Assembly: GCA_900542155.1 (NCBI GenBank)
Contig: UQMD01000011.1
Span: 1 to 64,000 of the forward strand
Length of the DNA: 64,000 nucleotides
Direction of reading: 5' to 3'
DNA from: an uncultured Collinsella sp.
GTDB taxonomy: Bacteria > Actinomycetota > Coriobacteriia > Coriobacteriales > Coriobacteriaceae
The notes under the pieces were generated by a model that worked only from the letters and a program-made list of their open reading frames with translations, searched no databases and was not told where the DNA came from. A program made the translations under genes and the position numbers. Below, piece by piece: positions 25,274-33,172 of the stretch; position 1 is the stretch's first letter, and every line of letters begins with the position of its first letter.

Positions 25274-26051
25274 CGCGCTGCTTGAGCGTCTGTCGGCACC
25301 TCCTACGCGTACCACGCAGGAGCGTTACCGCCACGAGCTCAAGTACCTCATCAACGAAGGCGAGCATGCTGCGCTTGCCTGCCGTATGGCGCCGGTGTTT
25401 AAGCTGGACAAGCATGCGCAGGCGGGCGGTTACACCATTCGCAGCCTGTACTTTGACGACTACTGCAACTCGGCCTACGAGGAAAAAGACGCCGGTATTC
25501 TCATGCGCAAAAAATATCGCGTGCGCATCTATAACGGCGGCGACAAGGTGATTAAGCTCGAGCGCAAAAAGAAGTACGGTAGCTGGATCTACAAGGAGGA
25601 CGCGCCGCTCACGCGCGGCGAGTTTGAGCAGATTCTGGCCGGAGACTACGACTTTTTGCTGAGGAGCCCCTATCCGCTCTGCCGCGAGTTCTACATCGAG
25701 TGCATCTGCAACGTGATGCGCCCGAGGACTATCGTGGACTACGAGCGCGAGCCGTGGGTGATGGATGAGGGCACCGTGCGTATTACGTTTGACATGAACG
25801 TGCGTGCCGCGGTGGGAAGCTTCGATATCTTTGACGCGACGCTGCCCGCGCTGCCGGTCCTGGAGCCCGGCAAGCTGGTGATGGAGGTCAAGTTTACGGA
25901 GTTTTGCCCGCAGCTGGTGCGCGATATGGTGCCACCGGGCGCGGCCGAGCTTACGGCGGTCTCCAAGTACTGCCTGTGTTACGAAAAGACCGCCTACCTG
26001 CGCGGTTTTAACTACTGGGAATCGGATTTTGAGAACCGAGGGGATATTTAG
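25260..26051 (+). CDS. VTC-domain protein (polyphosphate polymerase fold)
   Basis: This 263-residue tunnel-fold protein resembles the catalytic domain of yeast Vtc4. Its basic and acidic tunnel motifs are visible: RHELKYL (24-30), IRSLYFDD (60-67), RVRIY (87-91), KLERKKK (99-105), then MEVKF and SKYC. Vtc4 makes polyphosphate from ATP; whether this bacterial protein does so is not shown. The ATG overlaps the cotH stop region by 14 bases. There is no signal peptide, so it acts in the cytoplasm. Confidence 0.87.
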   Translation: MRRASALLERLSAPPTRTTQERYRHELKYLINEGEHAALACRMAPVFKLDKHAQAGGYTIRSLYFDDYCNSAYEEKDAGILMRKKYRVRIYNGGDKVIKLERKKKYGSWIYKEDAPLTRGEFEQILAGDYDFLLRSPYPLCREFYIECICNVMRPRTIVDYEREPWVMDEGTVRITFDMNVRAAVGSFDIFDATLPALPVLEPGKLVMEVKFTEFCPQLVRDMVPPGAAELTAVSKYCLCYEKTAYLRGFNYWESDFENRGDI

Positions 26052-26054
26052 ACC

Positions 26055-26720
26055 ATGAGCACCAGGGACTTTTTTAAGAACTCCGTCTTGGAGGCGTTTG
26101 GCCAGGTCGACCCTGCCAAGATCGGTCTGTCGCTGCTCGTGGCGCTCGCCATGGGCATCCTGATCTATTGCGTGTACAAGCGCTTTTTTACCGGCGTGGT
26201 GTATTCGCGCAGCTTTGCCGTGACGCTCGTGGGCATGTGCGTGCTCACCTGCATGGTCACGCTCGCGATCTCGACGAACGTGGTCATCTCGCTCGGTATG
26301 GTCGGTGCTCTGTCTATCGTTCGTTATCGTACGGCGGTCAAGGACCCGCTCGACCTGCTGTATCTGTTTTGGGCCATTACCACCGGCATTACGGCGGGTG
26401 CCGGCATGTATGCGCTCGTAGGGCTCACGGCCGTGGTCATCGTCGTGATGATCGCAGGTTTCGCGAGCCATCAGGACAAGGCGCGCGTGTACATGATGGT
26501 CATCCACTACACGGGCCAGACTACCGGCGATGATATCGTGCGCGCGTTTGGGCGCACCAAGTTTTCCGTCAAGTCCAAGACCATGCGCGGCGACAAGGTC
26601 GAGATGGCCGTCGAGGTGTTCTCGGACGGTGTGGATATGCCCTATGCCGATGCGATTCGCGCGCTCGACGGCGTTGAGGACCTGACGCTCATCCAATACA
26701 ACGGCGAATACCACGGCTAA
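26055..26720 (+). CDS. DUF4956 membrane protein
   Basis: This 221-residue protein has about four hydrophobic segments (22-135), the family signature ISLGMVGALSIVRYRTAVKDP, and a soluble C-terminal domain of about 80 residues. DUF4956 proteins are commonly encoded beside VTC and CotH proteins, suggesting one membrane complex; their function is unknown. It starts 3 bases after the VTC gene and ends the operon, followed by a GC-rich hairpin. Confidence 0.85.
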   Translation: MSTRDFFKNSVLEAFGQVDPAKIGLSLLVALAMGILIYCVYKRFFTGVVYSRSFAVTLVGMCVLTCMVTLAISTNVVISLGMVGALSIVRYRTAVKDPLDLLYLFWAITTGITAGAGMYALVGLTAVVIVVMIAGFASHQDKARVYMMVIHYTGQTTGDDIVRAFGRTKFSVKSKTMRGDKVEMAVEVFSDGVDMPYADAIRALDGVEDLTLIQYNGEYHG

Positions 26721-26727
26721 CTATGTT

Positions 26728-26872
26728 CCGGCGTTTTAACAAACGCCGGACCGCTTGACGCTGCGCGGGCATCTGCCGGGCGATCTGCCGCTCAAACCGT
26801 CGCTCGCGTACATAAAGTACGCGTCGCTCCTCTTTCGCGGCACCTCGCCACGGCAGCTGCCCGCTCGCTGGC
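26728..26872. repeat. Composite intergenic repeat, copy 1
   Basis: It begins with hairpin CCGGCGTTT-TAAC-AAACGCCGG (26728-26749), which may also terminate the pel operon. Then come GACGCTGCGCGGGCA, a core at 26789-26842 containing GCGTACATAAAGTACGC, and the end TGCCCGCTCGCTGGC. The hairpin and both ends recur at 44711; the core recurs at 29995. Confidence 0.75.
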
Positions 26873-26924
26873 GTACGATCTTTATGGATGGTTTATTCGG
26901 TTCGGTTTTTGGGGACGGTGTCGC

Positions 26925-27929
26925 GTGGACGTGCAACAGCTAGAAGAAATCTGGGCTGCAAGGGCCGGCGCGCGTGAGGTGCGTTTTGTTGCGGCCTCGC
27001 ATGTGCCGGCGGCGCTGTCGATGCTGGGGATTCTGCAGCCCGGCGATCGCCTGGTGGCCTTTGCGGATGACTTTGCCGATGCGTTTGCCTGCGGCTTTGA
27101 TGGCTGCGATGTTGCGCTGGTGGGGGAGCCCGCGGCTGCGGCGTTTGCTGGCGCGTCCGAGGGCTTTGATGCTTCGTTTGATGTCGAGGGGCCGCACCTG
27201 TGGTGGTTCGTCAACTCCATCGGCGGGTTTGGTCTGCGTGTAGCCGATCTGCGCGCCCTGGGACGCGCGGCTCGTGAGGCCCGCGCGCTGCTGGTTGTGG
27301 ACAACACCGTGGCGTCGGCATTTGGCTGCGATCCACTGCGGCTGGGCGCTGCGCTGTCGCTCGAGGCGCTCGACCGCGTGTGCTCCGGTAAGGCTCCGCG
27401 CAAGCTCGTTGCCGCTTCGGTGGCGCGCTCACAGCTCAAGCGCCATCGTGTGGATGCTGCTGCCGAGTGCGCGCACGCGTTGCTCGAAGGGTGTGGATTG
27501 GCCGCGCTCGACTTGTCCTCCGTTGAGTCCGAGGTTCTAGAGCACGGGCTCGAAACGCTCGACACCCGCATGCAGGCGCACTTCGACCGCGCCCGTGCGC
27601 TGGCCGAGTATTTGGCCGCCAACGAAATGGTGCGCAACGTGCGCTATCCCGGGCTGACCTCGCATTCCGACCATGCCATCGCGACCGGCATCCTGGAGCA
27701 TGGTTTTGGCCCGGCAGTAGAGTTTGACCTGATGGACTACACCGCGGGCGAATTCTTCAGCATGCTGCCGGACGAATTCCGCGCATCACCCGCCGGCGGC
27801 GCAACAACGCGCCTTTCGGCTCCACGTGGCAAGCAAGGGAGCACTATCCGCTTCTTCGCCGGCACTGATGATCCCCTGGTAGTGGCTGCCACCCTAGACA
27901 CCGCCCTCCGCAAGTTAGCTACTCTTTGA
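26925..27929 (+). CDS. PLP-fold protein of the Cys/Met metabolism family, catalytic lysine apparently missing
   Basis: The 334-residue sequence follows the cystathionine gamma-synthase fold: NSIGGFGLRVADLRALG, then LLVVDNTVAS, and late ETLDTRMQAHFDRARALAEYL with VRYPGL. Where the family carries S-x-T-K as its PLP lysine, this protein reads LSLEALDRVCSGK, so Arg stands at the lysine position. It is also shorter than the usual 380-400 residues. It is either a pseudoenzyme or uses a shifted lysine. The start is GTG 26925, behind the repeat. Its end overlaps the convergent ModE-like gene by 11 bases. Confidence 0.7.
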   Translation: MDVQQLEEIWAARAGAREVRFVAASHVPAALSMLGILQPGDRLVAFADDFADAFACGFDGCDVALVGEPAAAAFAGASEGFDASFDVEGPHLWWFVNSIGGFGLRVADLRALGRAAREARALLVVDNTVASAFGCDPLRLGAALSLEALDRVCSGKAPRKLVAASVARSQLKRHRVDAAAECAHALLEGCGLAALDLSSVESEVLEHGLETLDTRMQAHFDRARALAEYLAANEMVRNVRYPGLTSHSDHAIATGILEHGFGPAVEFDLMDYTAGEFFSMLPDEFRASPAGGATTRLSAPRGKQGSTIRFFAGTDDPLVVAATLDTALRKLATL

Positions 27930-28263
27930 TGCTGGCGATGAGGTCGTTTGCTTTGGTGGCGATGACGTTGTTGATGTCGGCCTGCAACTCCTCGTAGACC
28001 GCTATGGCGCGCTCGCCGGCAGGCGTGAGCGTGGATCCGCGGGCGCCGTCGCGCTCGATGAGCTTGCAGTCCAGCTGTCCTTCGGCCTCGTTTACAATAC
28101 GCCACGCTTTGGAATAGGCCATGCCCATGCTCTTGGCGGCGCGGTTCAGCGAGTGCTCGCGGGCAATACCCTGCAGCAACAAGACGCAGCCGTGACCAAA
28201 CACGCCCGGCAGATCTTTGTCGCACGCTTGAATGACCAACTTTGCCGTCGTCTTGTACTCCAT
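27919..28263 (-). CDS. ModE-type winged-helix regulator without ligand domain
   Basis: This 114-residue DNA-binding protein matches the N-terminal winged helix of ModE: GHGCVLLLQGI, the recognition region LNRAAKSMGMAYSKAWRIV, and the wing GARGSTLTPAG. The molybdate-binding (MOP) domains of full ModE are absent, as is common in anaerobes, so the signal it senses is unknown. ATG 28263 has GGGGAG 8 bases upstream. The convergent 11-base overlap with the PLP-fold gene is unusual but both frames look intact. Confidence 0.85.
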   Translation of the reverse strand: MEYKTTAKLVIQACDKDLPGVFGHGCVLLLQGIAREHSLNRAAKSMGMAYSKAWRIVNEAEGQLDCKLIERDGARGSTLTPAGERAIAVYEELQADINNVIATKANDLIASIKE

Positions 28264-28456
28264 GTGCCTTACGTCTCCCCGCTAAAGCGTTTGCTGGGCA
28301 AACGCAAAGCCTGCGTCAAACCCTCGTGTGCTCTTCTTAAATCATGCATTGTAGCAGTCAAAGTGCGTTAAGATACTTCCCCAGTATTGGGCGCCCAAGG
28401 TTGGGCTGGGTCCTACGAGGCCTGCAGCCGACCGGTCGCATGGAAAAAGGAGAAAC

Positions 28457-29968
28457 ATGGCTACGTTCTTTCCCGGTGAGTCCCACACGTTTTCGGAGTA
28501 TCTGCTGGTCCCTGGTTACTCGTCCTCGCAGTGCATCCCCAACAACGTCTCTCTTAAGACGCCGCTGACCCGCTTTAAGCGCGGTGAGAAGCCGGCAATC
28601 ACCCTGAACATCCCCATGGTTTCCGCCATCATGCAGTCCGTCTCGGGCGTCGACATGGGTGTCGCGCTCGCTACCGAGGGTGGCCTGTCCTTCATTTACG
28701 GTTCCCAGAGCGCCGAGTCCGAGGCTGCTATGGTCAAGGCCGTTAAGGATCACAAGGCCGGTTTTGTGCAGTCCGATTCCACGCTGACCCCCGACATGAC
28801 CATGGAGCAGGTTATCGCCCTCAAGGAGAAGACCGGTCACTCCACCATGCCGGTTACCGACGATGGCACCCCCAAGGGCAAGCTCGTGGGTATCGTCACC
28901 AGCCGTGACTATCGCCCCAGCCGCGATGATCACCAGAAGAAGGTCTCCGAGTTCATGACCCCGCGTGAGCAGCTCATCGTGGGCGACAAGAACATCAGCC
29001 TCAAGGTTGCCAACGACGTGATCTGGGACAACAAGCTCAACGCCCTGCCGATCGTCGACGACAACGATCACCTCATGGGCATCGTCTTCCGCAAGGACTA
29101 CGACAGCCATAAGACCAACCCCAACGAGCTGCTCGACGGCGATAAGCGCTACATGGTCGGCGCCGGTATCAACACCCGCGACTATGCCGAGCGCGTGCCG
29201 CTGCTCATCGAGGCCGGCGCCGATGTCCTGTGCATCGACTCTTCCGAGGGCTTCAGCGAGTGGCAGAAGCGCACCATCGAGTGGATCCGCGCCAACTACG
29301 GCGAGGATGTCAAGGTCGGTGCCGGTAACGTCGTCGACGCCGAGGGCTTCCGCTTTTTGGCAGACTGCGGTGCCGACTTCATCAAGGTCGGTATCGGCGG
29401 CGGTTCCATCTGCATCACCCGTGAGACCAAGGGTATCGGCCGTGGTCAGGCCACCGCGCTGATCGATGTCTGCCGCGCTCGCGACGAGTACTACGAGGAG
29501 ACTGGCGTCTACGTGCCCGTGTGCTCCGACGGCGGTATCGTCTACGACTACCACATGACGCTTGCTCTTGCCATGGGTGCCGACTTTATGATGCTGGGCC
29601 GCTACTTCGCCCGCTTCGACGAGAGCCCGACCGAGCGCGTTAACGTTAATGGCCAGTACATGAAGGAGTACTGGGGCGAGGGTTCCGCGCGCGCCCGCAA
29701 CTGGCAGCGCTACGACCTGGGCGGTGCCGCGAAGCTCAGCTTCGTCGAGGGTGTCGACTCCTACGTCCCGTACGCCGGCTCCCTCAAGGACGGCGTGGGC
29801 GGCACGCTTTACAAGGTTAAGTCCACGATGTGCAACTGCGGCGCCCTCTCGATCCCCGAGCTCCAGGAAAAGGCACGCCTGACGCTGGTCAGCTCCACCT
29901 CCATCGTCGAAGGCGGCGCCCACGATGTTGTAGTGAAAGACTCCCAGCAGAGTGTCGCCTACCGCTAA
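28457..29968 (+). CDS. guaB: IMP dehydrogenase
   Basis: GuaB oxidises IMP to XMP with NAD+, the first step of GMP synthesis. The TIM barrel is split by a CBS pair (about 105-225) with SRDYRPSRDD and ALPIVDDND. The active-site loop reads GIGGGSICITRETKGIGRGQ with catalytic Cys319, and VCSDGGIVYDYHM follows. The length of 503 residues is normal. GGAG lies just before the ATG. The gap of about 190 bases upstream carries no purine-riboswitch motif that I can recognise. A single-gene unit is likely, with a terminator at 30130. Confidence 0.95.
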   Translation: MATFFPGESHTFSEYLLVPGYSSSQCIPNNVSLKTPLTRFKRGEKPAITLNIPMVSAIMQSVSGVDMGVALATEGGLSFIYGSQSAESEAAMVKAVKDHKAGFVQSDSTLTPDMTMEQVIALKEKTGHSTMPVTDDGTPKGKLVGIVTSRDYRPSRDDHQKKVSEFMTPREQLIVGDKNISLKVANDVIWDNKLNALPIVDDNDHLMGIVFRKDYDSHKTNPNELLDGDKRYMVGAGINTRDYAERVPLLIEAGADVLCIDSSEGFSEWQKRTIEWIRANYGEDVKVGAGNVVDAEGFRFLADCGADFIKVGIGGGSICITRETKGIGRGQATALIDVCRARDEYYEETGVYVPVCSDGGIVYDYHMTLALAMGADFMMLGRYFARFDESPTERVNVNGQYMKEYWGEGSARARNWQRYDLGGAAKLSFVEGVDSYVPYAGSLKDGVGGTLYKVKSTMCNCGALSIPELQEKARLTLVSSTSIVEGGAHDVVVKDSQQSVAYR

Positions 29969-29970
29969 GC

Positions 29971-30076
29971 GGCTTTCCCAAGCACCGCACCTTGCCGTTC
30001 AAACCGTCGCTCGCGTACCAAAGTACGCTTCGCTCCTCTTTCACGGCAATCTGCGGCACTTGGAAAACCCGACCAT
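29971..30076. repeat. Composite intergenic repeat, copy 2
   Basis: The core 29995-30048 matches copy 1 nearly base for base: CAAACCGTCGCTCGCGTAC, then AAAGTACGC, TCGCTCCTCTTTC and CGGCA. Here it is flanked by its own inverted arms (CCAAG..CCGCA..TTGCCGT and ACGGCAA..TGCGG..CTTGG), making one long imperfect hairpin. Confidence 0.75.
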
Positions 30077-30129
30077 GCTTGGGCGGGTAACAAATAGCGG
30101 TTGATTCACAACCACGTTATTAAGATAAA

Positions 30130-30166
30130 GCGAGATGCCTGCAAGTCGCAGGCATCTCGCTTGTCG
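30130..30166 (+). terminator. Terminator downstream of guaB
   Basis: A perfect 13-bp stem GCGAGATGCCTGC (30130-30142)/GCAGGCATCTCGC (30148-30160) with loop AAGTC is followed by TTGTCGTATTT. Confidence 0.75.
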
Positions 30167-30196
30167 TATTTGCTATTATCAACCAAGTTAACCTTA

Positions 30197-30315
30197 GGGT
30201 CGGGCGGCTTAGCTTTGTTCGCTACAAGTTCCGCACGCAAAGAAGAGCACTTAATGTGCTCTTCGTCTTGCGCAGGACTGTCCGCAGTAGCGAATAAAGC
30301 TAAGCCGTCCGACCC
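30197..30315 (+). ncRNA. Long leader hairpin upstream of leuS
   Basis: Bases 30197-30315 fold on themselves. The outer arms of about 28 bp (GGGTCGGGCGGCTTAGCTTT onward, against ...AAGCTAAGCCGTCCGACCC) pair fully except for two G-U wobbles. The inner tip GAAGAGCAC-TTAAT-GTGCTCTTC is perfect, with an imperfect middle. The leuS ATG is 24 bases further, with AAAGGAG between. No T-box sequence and no T-run are present, so this is neither a classic T-box nor an intrinsic terminator. Confidence 0.6.
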
Positions 30316-30338
30316 CAGCTAAGATTAAAGGAGCTGAT

Positions 30339-32915
30339 ATGTGCGATTGCACAGATCATAAGGACGAGATTCCCGCCTACGACGCGCAGGCCATTGAGTC
30401 CCGGTGGATGAAGGCATGGGACGACGAGAACCTCTTTGCCGTCGACACCGACGCCACCAAGCCCAAGAAGTACGTGCTCGAGATGTTCCCGTATCCGTCG
30501 GGCGACCTGCACATGGGCCACGCGCGCAACTACACCATCGGCGATGCCATGGCCCGTCAGGCCCGCATGCGCGGCTACGACGTGCTGCATCCCATCGGCT
30601 TTGACGCCTTTGGCCTGCCCGCCGAGAACGCTGCCATCAAGCACAATACGCAGGCTGCCGCCTGGACGTATAAGAACATGGACCAGGCGCTCGCCACGAT
30701 GAGGCGCATGGGCTTCTCCTACGATCTGGATCGTACCGTTAAGACCTGCAGCCCCGACTACTATCGTTGGGGTCAGTGGATCTTTGAAAAGATGTGGGAA
30801 AAGGGTCTGGTCTACCGCAAGAAGAACCCGGTCAACTGGTGCCCCACCTGCAAGACCGTTTTGGCCAACGAGCAGGTAACCGAGGGCAAGTGCTGGCGTT
30901 GCGGCACCGAGCCCGAGAAGCGTGACCTCGAGCAGTGGTACTACAAGATCACCGACTACTCCCAGGAGCTGCTCGATGACCTGGAGAAGCTCCCCGGCTG
31001 GCCCGAGCGCGTCAAGCAGATGCAGGCCAACTGGATCGGCCGCTCCGAGGGCGCCGAGGTCGACTTTACCCTGTGCGACGCCGATGGCGAGCCCATCGAA
31101 GGCGACGAGGGCAAGATCACCGTCTTCACCACGCGCGCCGACACGCTCTTTGGCGTTTCCTTCTTTGTCCTGTCTCCCGAGTACGCTCGTCTGCACGAGC
31201 TCGTCGAGGGCACTCAGTACGAGGAGGCCGTCACCAAGATTGTCGAGGACTCCAAGCATATCTCTGCCGTCGAACGCGCCCAGGGTACCCTCGAGAAGCA
31301 CGGCGCCTTTACGGGCCGCTACGTGGTAAACCCCGTCAACGGCGAGAAGATCCCCGTGTGGGTTGCCGACTACGTCGTAGCCGACTACGGCACCGGTGCC
31401 GTCATGGCCGTTCCCTGCGGCGACCAGCGCGACTTTGAGTTCGCCCGCAAGTACGACCTGCCGATCGTGCCGATCATCCTGGACGATGAGGATCGCGCTG
31501 CCGTCGAGGCTAGCGGCGAGACCATCGACACCTTCCATGCCGAGACCGTCGACTGGGATTGCGCCCACGCTGCCGAGGGCACGCTCGTGCAGTCCGGCAA
31601 GTACACCGGCATGCGCGGCGGCAAGCACTCCGAGGGCGAGGCTGCGATCGTGGCCGACCTCGAGGCCATGGGCTGCGGCCGTCGCAAGGTCGAGTTCCGT
31701 CTGCGCGACTGGCTCATCAGCCGTCAGCGTTATTGGGGCAACCCCATCCCGGCCATCCACTGCGAGCACTGCGGCATCGTGCCCGTGCCCGAGGACCAGC
31801 TGCCGGTGACGCTGCCCGAGAACCTGGACCTGGGTGCCGGCGAGACCCTCGCCGAGTGCAAGGAGTTCTACGAGACCACCTGCCCGGTCTGCGGTCGCCC
31901 GGCCAAGCGCGAGACCGATACCATGGACACCTTCACCTGCTCCAGCTGGTATTACCTGCGCTATACCGATCCGCACAACACCGAGCTGCCCTTCTCCCGT
32001 GAGGCCGCCGATCGTTGGATGCCCGTCGATAACTACATCGGCGGCATCGAGCACGCCATTTTGCACCTGCTCTACAGCCGCTTCTTTACCAAGGCGCTGC
32101 GCGACCTGGGCCTGCTGAGCGTGGACGAACCCTTTACCAACCTGCTGTGCCAGGGCATGGTCAAGGACGAGAACGGCGACACCATGTCCAAGTCCAAGGG
32201 CAACGTCGTGCCCCCGAGTTCGGTCATTGAGCCCTACGGTGCCGACACCATGCGTCTGGCGATCCTGTTTATCGCCCCGCCCGAGAAGGACTTCGACTGG
32301 GATCCCAAGGCCGTCGAGGGCGCTAACCGCTTCATTAAGCGCGCCTGGCGTATCGTGTGGCAGCTCGTCCAGTCCGGCGACGCCAACGTGGCCTTTGACA
32401 AGTCCGCGCTCGACGAGACAGCGATGAAGCTCTACCGCGAGCGCCATCGCACCATCGCCAAGTGCACCGAGGACTTCGACCGCGGCCAGTTCAACACCGC
32501 GATCTCGGCCGTCATGGAACTCGTCAATGCCGCGAGCGCCTACCTCAACGCTACTGAGGGCGCTTCCCGTGACAAGGCCCTGTGCTACGGCGTGGCCAAG
32601 GATATCGTGAGCGTCCTTGCCCCCATCTGCCCGTTCTGGGCCGATGAGCTGTGGCATGAGGCGCTCGGCTGTGAGGGCAACGCCTACACCGCCGCCTGGC
32701 CCGAGTTTGACCTGGCCGAGTCCATCGAGGACACGGTGCAGATCGTCGTACAGGTGCTCGGCAAGGTCCGTGGCCGCATCGACGTCGCCCGTGACGCCTC
32801 CAACGAGGAGATGCAGGCTGCCGCCGAGGCCGCCGTTGCCAAGTGGCTTGAGGGCAAGACGGTCGTCAAGGCCATCTGCGTGCCCGGCAAGCTGGTTAAC
32901 CTGGTGGTCAAGTAA
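30339..32915 (+). CDS. leuS: Leucyl-tRNA synthetase
   Basis: LeuS charges tRNA-Leu. The class I signature HMGH is at 58-61 within YPSGDLHMGHARN, and the KMSKS loop reads TMSKSKGN from residue 615. The Cys-rich segments WCPTCKTVL and CWRCGTEP form a zinc-binding insertion, and the editing (CP1) domain follows. The length of 858 residues matches bacterial LeuS. AAAGGAG lies 8 bases before the ATG. It is a single gene between a leader hairpin and a terminator. Confidence 0.97.
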   Translation: MCDCTDHKDEIPAYDAQAIESRWMKAWDDENLFAVDTDATKPKKYVLEMFPYPSGDLHMGHARNYTIGDAMARQARMRGYDVLHPIGFDAFGLPAENAAIKHNTQAAAWTYKNMDQALATMRRMGFSYDLDRTVKTCSPDYYRWGQWIFEKMWEKGLVYRKKNPVNWCPTCKTVLANEQVTEGKCWRCGTEPEKRDLEQWYYKITDYSQELLDDLEKLPGWPERVKQMQANWIGRSEGAEVDFTLCDADGEPIEGDEGKITVFTTRADTLFGVSFFVLSPEYARLHELVEGTQYEEAVTKIVEDSKHISAVERAQGTLEKHGAFTGRYVVNPVNGEKIPVWVADYVVADYGTGAVMAVPCGDQRDFEFARKYDLPIVPIILDDEDRAAVEASGETIDTFHAETVDWDCAHAAEGTLVQSGKYTGMRGGKHSEGEAAIVADLEAMGCGRRKVEFRLRDWLISRQRYWGNPIPAIHCEHCGIVPVPEDQLPVTLPENLDLGAGETLAECKEFYETTCPVCGRPAKRETDTMDTFTCSSWYYLRYTDPHNTELPFSREAADRWMPVDNYIGGIEHAILHLLYSRFFTKALRDLGLLSVDEPFTNLLCQGMVKDENGDTMSKSKGNVVPPSSVIEPYGADTMRLAILFIAPPEKDFDWDPKAVEGANRFIKRAWRIVWQLVQSGDANVAFDKSALDETAMKLYRERHRTIAKCTEDFDRGQFNTAISAVMELVNAASAYLNATEGASRDKALCYGVAKDIVSVLAPICPFWADELWHEALGCEGNAYTAAWPEFDLAESIEDTVQIVVQVLGKVRGRIDVARDASNEEMQAAAEAAVAKWLEGKTVVKAICVPGKLVNLVVK

Positions 32916-32945
32916 GCGCTGTGCGCATAGCTGACATCAAAAAGC

Positions 32946-32980
32946 GAGGGGCGATTCCGTAGGGAGTCGCCCCTCTTTTT
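32946..32980 (+). terminator. Terminator of leuS
   Basis: The stem GAGGGGCGA with extension TTCC, loop GTA and the complementary GGGA-TCGCCCCTC is followed by TTTTT. This is a textbook intrinsic terminator. Confidence 0.92.
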
Positions 32981-33065
32981 GGTTAAGGACACTTGCGACA
33001 ACACCCAATTATCCATTTCTTGTGGAGAACCTGTGCTCACGCTGACCTGCGGGTTTGTGTTGTGG

Positions 33066-33094
33066 TTGCACGTTTGTGCAGGTATTGGTATAGT
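33066..33094 (+). promoter_or_regulatory. Promoter of the rimP-nusA-infB operon
   Basis: TTGCAC (33066-33071), a 17-base spacer and TATAGT (33089-33094) fit a housekeeping sigma promoter. Transcription would start near 33101, leaving a leader of about 72 bases before rimP. Confidence 0.7.
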
Positions 33095-33120
33095 TTGCTT
33101 GCAAATGAAGTTGTAATTGA

Positions 33121-33152
33121 AAGAAGTGGGGTTTCGGCCCCGCTTCTTTTTT
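33121..33152 (+). terminator. Leader terminator (possible attenuator) before rimP
   Basis: An 11-bp stem AAGAAGTGGGG/CCCCGCTTCTT with one wobble, a 6-base loop and a run of six T lies between the promoter and the rimP start. As a full intrinsic terminator inside the leader it could regulate the whole operon. Confidence 0.75.
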
Positions 33153-33172
33153 GTATGGATGGAGGTGCCGCA

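Noticed and set aside
28264..28456. Purine riboswitch or clear promoter before guaB
   Set aside because: No purine-aptamer core bases were found, and -35/-10 candidates had poor sequence or spacing.
30161..30338. T-box riboswitch before leuS
   Set aside because: No conserved T-box sequence or antiterminator/terminator pair is present; only one long hairpin without a T-run.
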